This document shows positions 5,156-6,843 of a stretch of DNA of 6,843 nucleotides, piece after piece; the first letter of the stretch is position 1, and each line of letters starts with the position of its first letter. Position numbers and translations under genes: made by a program. Under the pieces are notes generated by a model that worked only from the letters and a program-made list of their open reading frames with translations, was not told the DNA's origin and searched no databases. Source of the stretch: Desulfuromonadales bacterium (lineage in GTDB: Bacteria > Desulfobacterota > Desulfuromonadia > Desulfuromonadales > BM103); contig DAOVNV010000135.1 of NCBI GenBank assembly GCA_030630015.1, positions 1 through 6,843 on the forward strand, in the 5' to 3' direction.

Positions 5156-6049
5156 CTTGTAGTGATGCAGTGACACCCCTCTTTGCGGATCGGCTTCGGG
5201 AAAGTCCGGCCCCGGTTCATATCTGCCGATCAGTTCCATCGCAGGACATGCCTCGTTAAACTGCCGATCGAGAAAATCTGGAGCCAGGTGTGGGGTGTTG
5301 AGGCAGGCCAGAATTTCTCCTCCGTCTGACAGCAGTTCGGGAAGTCGGCGTATCAACTTCGGCCAATGACGCTCCGCAGTAAAACTTTTCCCCTGGCTTG
5401 CCGGCGGGTCGCAGATAACCAAGTCGAAAGGACCCAGGCGGCGCAGTCTGCCAAAGCTGCGGAACAGTTCAAGGGCCAAAAAACTCGCCCGGCGCAGGTC
5501 GATGTCATTGATATGGTGATTCAGCTTTCCCAGTTCAAGTGCTCCCCGGTTCATATCCAGATTGACCACCTGTGCCGCACCGCCGGTGAGGGCAGCCACC
5601 GAAAAACTGCAGCTGTAAGCAAACAAGTTGAGAACCTTTTTGCCTGCCGCCCGTTCCCGTACCAGTTTACGACCTATGGCCATGTCCGGGAAGAAACCGG
5701 TATTCTGTGCCTCGCCCAGGCGAAGACGGTAGCGCAGTCCGGCCTCGTTTGCCTCGACCTTGTCCGGTAATATCCCGAAAAGCAGACTGCTCGAGGTCTG
5801 ATCAAGATAGCGTTTCTGAAGCAGGATGGCTGCCGGGGTCTCCGGCAGCTCACGTGAAAGAAGAGCTGTGAGTCTGTCTAGCCATGCCTGCGGTCGTTCC
5901 TCGTAAAGGATGATCATGACGACTGGTGGGAAATAGTCGATGACCAGGTCGGTGTAATTCGGGAAGCAGTGCCCTCTGCCGTGGAACAGGCGTCTGGACT
6001 CGCCCTGTTTAGGCAGGTGCTTTTTTATTTCTTCACAAATTGGCTGCAT
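5102..6049 (-). CDS. Class I SAM-dependent methyltransferase, RlmI-like
   Basis: The 315-residue protein has the layout of the RlmI/RlmK group of rRNA methyltransferases without their N-terminal PUA or THUMP part. RLFHGRGHCFP (20-30) starts a family-typical N-terminal region. LGEAQNTGFFPD (111-122) precedes SAM-binding motif I VLNLFAYSCSFSVAAL (139-154), with acidic Asp 165 (NLDMNR) for the ribose. LVICDPPASQGKSF (210-223) is the DPP catalytic-type motif. The substrate is probably a nucleic-acid base such as one in 23S rRNA, by family inference; I cannot assign the site. Homologous sequence appears to end near HHYKL (295-299); the tail GGCQPFQAETKSPTGL and the stop are encoded by a repeat element. 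The start at 6049 fits the family but has a weak ribosome site. A 69-base palindromic repeat lies 34 bases upstream. The gene converges on csp with a gap of 67 bases. Confidence 0.88.
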   Translation of the reverse strand: MQPICEEIKKHLPKQGESRRLFHGRGHCFPNYTDLVIDYFPPVVMIILYEERPQAWLDRLTALLSRELPETPAAILLQKRYLDQTSSSLLFGILPDKVEANEAGLRYRLRLGEAQNTGFFPDMAIGRKLVRERAAGKKVLNLFAYSCSFSVAALTGGAAQVVNLDMNRGALELGKLNHHINDIDLRRASFLALELFRSFGRLRRLGPFDLVICDPPASQGKSFTAERHWPKLIRRLPELLSDGGEILACLNTPHLAPDFLDRQFNEACPAMELIGRYEPGPDFPEADPQRGVSLHHYKLGGCQPFQAETKSPTGL

Positions 6050-6082
6050 GGCGGCGATTCTGACAGAAATATGAAGGCTTGG

Positions 6083-6151
6083 CTAGGAGACTGTAGGACT
6101 ATATTGGCCGAAGCGAAAATCCGGCGCATGGATAGTCCGACAGTCTCCTAG
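6083..6151. repeat. 69-base palindromic repeat element (REP/MITE-like)
   Basis: CTAGGAGACTGTAGGACTAT (6083-6102) is the reverse complement of 6132-6151 with one mismatch in 20. The 29-base centre contains GCCG and CGGC that can pair again. A diverged copy is at 5102-5155, so this is a dispersed family and not a chance palindrome. No open frame or clear target duplication is seen. It could be a REP-like element or a small non-autonomous transposon; I cannot name the family. It would form a large hairpin in the leader of the methyltransferase if transcription starts upstream of it. Confidence 0.8.
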
Positions 6152-6441
6152 AAAAAGGCAGACAAAAACTATATGTAAAAACTGCGTGAGCCATGACAAA
6201 AAATGGCAGTTTGCTGTTTCATTCGTCATCTTGAAAAAAATATGTTCGGAAAGTTAAGTGGTTAGAAACAGCCGTCAGGATGGCACAGAACCTGAATATC
6301 ATCCTTGTTGACTTCAATCCGAGTTCACTGATTGTGCCAGGATCCGGAGTTAAATAGTGCCCATTCGGAAACTCTGGATGGGCGCGAAGCAAGTTTCCAT
6401 CCGGAAACTAAATAACGGAAGATGCATTCAGGAGCCCACTG
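6152..6441. other. 290-base intergenic region between divergent genes
   Basis: No gene is seen. It separates the leftward methyltransferase from the rightward zinc-ribbon gene. It contains a hairpin AAACTGC/GCAGTTT (6179-6185 / 6206-6212) and distant TGGCACA/TGTGCCA arms (6281-6287 / 6333-6339). A weak rightward promoter candidate is TTGAAA (6231-6236), 17 bases, TTAAGT (6254-6259). Leftward, TATAGT (complement of 6169-6174) resembles a -10 site for the methyltransferase but has no good -35 at the right distance. The structured element at 6359-6409 is listed separately. Confidence 0.6.
6359..6409 (+). promoter_or_regulatory. Candidate cis-regulatory RNA fold before the zinc-ribbon gene
   Basis: GCCCAT (6359-6364) pairs with ATGGGC (6378-6383). 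The loop holds GGAAACT (6367-6373). Downstream, AGTTTCC (6392-6398) pairs perfectly with a second GGAAACT (6403-6409) around ATCC. The same AGTTTCC could instead pair with the loop copy and form an H-type pseudoknot with loops of 2, 4 and 8 bases. The two pairings exclude each other. The fold ends 20 bases before the AGGAG at 6430-6434. A role in expression is inferred from the geometry only. Confidence 0.4.
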
Positions 6442-6843
6442 ATGATGAAGCTGTCCTGTCCTTCCTGCGGATTCAGTAAAGATATCCCCTCAGATCGAAT
6501 CCCCCCCGGCACCAAGCGGGTGGCATGTCCCAATTGTCATGAAAAATTCTCCCTGGAAGGTGCTATGCCAGCGCCGCGTCCAGTAGCAGTTCCAGCCCCG
6601 TTGTCTCCCCCACAGGAAAAGCCTGCCGCCGATCAAATCACAATGGTCTGTCCGCACTGCAATGCACGGCGTAATATGCCGCGCGAAAAAATTCCACAAC
6701 GTGCTGTCAGGGTGAACTGCCCGCAGTGCCGAAAGGCGTTTACTTTTCACGGTGACCGGATGCAGGGGAAGGATGTCCTGGTCAGGCCGGAGCAGCACCC
6801 GGTGCTGGCGATAACTCCTGCGACCGAGGCTGAGCCGGAGTCA
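6442..6843 (+). CDS. Protein with two MJ0042-type zinc ribbons, 3' partial
   Basis: The frame runs 134 codons to the window end without a stop. The start ATG 6442 follows AGGAG (6430-6434) by seven bases; a second ATG at 6445 is less well spaced. Two similar zinc ribbons are visible: CPSC (6-9) with CPNC (29-32), and CPHC (70-73) with CPQC (93-96). Each has two CPxC knuckles 19 residues apart, and the pattern IP...IP...RV.CP.C...F repeats in both. A Pro/Ala-rich linker (about 43-63) joins them, and a Pro/Glu/Ala-rich region begins at about 115. Such ribbons are common at the N-terminus of deltaproteobacterial proteins of unknown role, often before a membrane or ligand-binding part, which here would lie beyond the window. 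The ribbons probably bind zinc; partner and function are unknown. Confidence 0.85.
   Translation, partial: MMKLSCPSCGFSKDIPSDRIPPGTKRVACPNCHEKFSLEGAMPAPRPVAVPAPLSPPQEKPAADQITMVCPHCNARRNMPREKIPQRAVRVNCPQCRKAFTFHGDRMQGKDVLVRPEQHPVLAITPATEAEPES

Noticed and set aside
6281..6297. Sigma54 promoter, suggested by TGGCAC
   Set aside because: The -24 part matches but at the required distance CTGAA stands in place of TTGCA, lacking the conserved GC at -12.
6359..6391. Cyclic-di-GMP/GEMM riboswitch, suggested by GGGCGCGAAGC after a hairpin
   Set aside because: The conserved GCAAACC segment before the hairpin is absent, and the downstream stem does not fit the GEMM layout.
1..6843. CRISPR array, tRNA or rRNA genes
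   Set aside because: No regularly spaced repeats and no cloverleaf or rRNA-like sequence were seen on either strand.

Overview
The window looks like a chromosomal stretch from a deltaproteobacterium of the Desulfuromonadales type (Geobacter / Pelobacter / Desulfuromonas). This is inferred from the moderate GC content, the tandem CPxC zinc-ribbon protein, the cold-shock paralogues and the short palindromic repeats in several places. No rRNA or tRNA gene is present, so the assignment rests on gene style alone.

Layout. Positions 1-230 hold mobile-element debris: the 5' part of a group II intron including the first residues of its maturase, cut off abruptly. Positions 274-629 are a decayed HEPN-MNT toxin-antitoxin locus: an MntA-type nucleotidyltransferase gene with a one-base frameshift in an A7 run and a Gly-to-Asp change in its active-site motif, overlapping a HEPN toxin gene of which only the first residues survive. 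Positions 704-3989 carry two leftward genes: the ABC-F ATPase uup, and a (p)ppGpp-synthetase-like protein with C-terminal TPR repeats. Positions 4087-5098 are a cold-shock island: two divergent, 86% identical CspA-family genes around a 483-base control region rich in hairpins, each followed by a strong intrinsic terminator. Positions 5102-6049 encode a leftward RlmI-like SAM-dependent methyltransferase. From 6442 a rightward two-zinc-ribbon protein runs off the window end.

How the parts relate. The functional theme of the centre is adjustment to stress and slow translation: Uup works at the ribosome and on DNA junctions, the RelA/SpoT-domain protein probably makes alarmone, the Csp proteins bind RNA in the cold, and the methyltransferase may modify rRNA. 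They are not one operon. The RelA/SpoT gene lies just downstream of the csp terminator on the same strand with its own candidate promoter, so it may receive some read-through from csp.

The points most worth checking are: a repeat element that supplies the last 17 codons and the stop of the methyltransferase, with a second 69-base copy just upstream of that gene's start; block-wise identity between the two csp genes that suggests gene conversion; hairpins 2-3 bases in front of both csp Shine-Dalgarno sites; a terminator-like hairpin in one csp leader; a possible pseudoknot switch before the zinc-ribbon gene; and the alarmone-synthetase/TPR fusion. I do not see a clearly new multi-gene system here.
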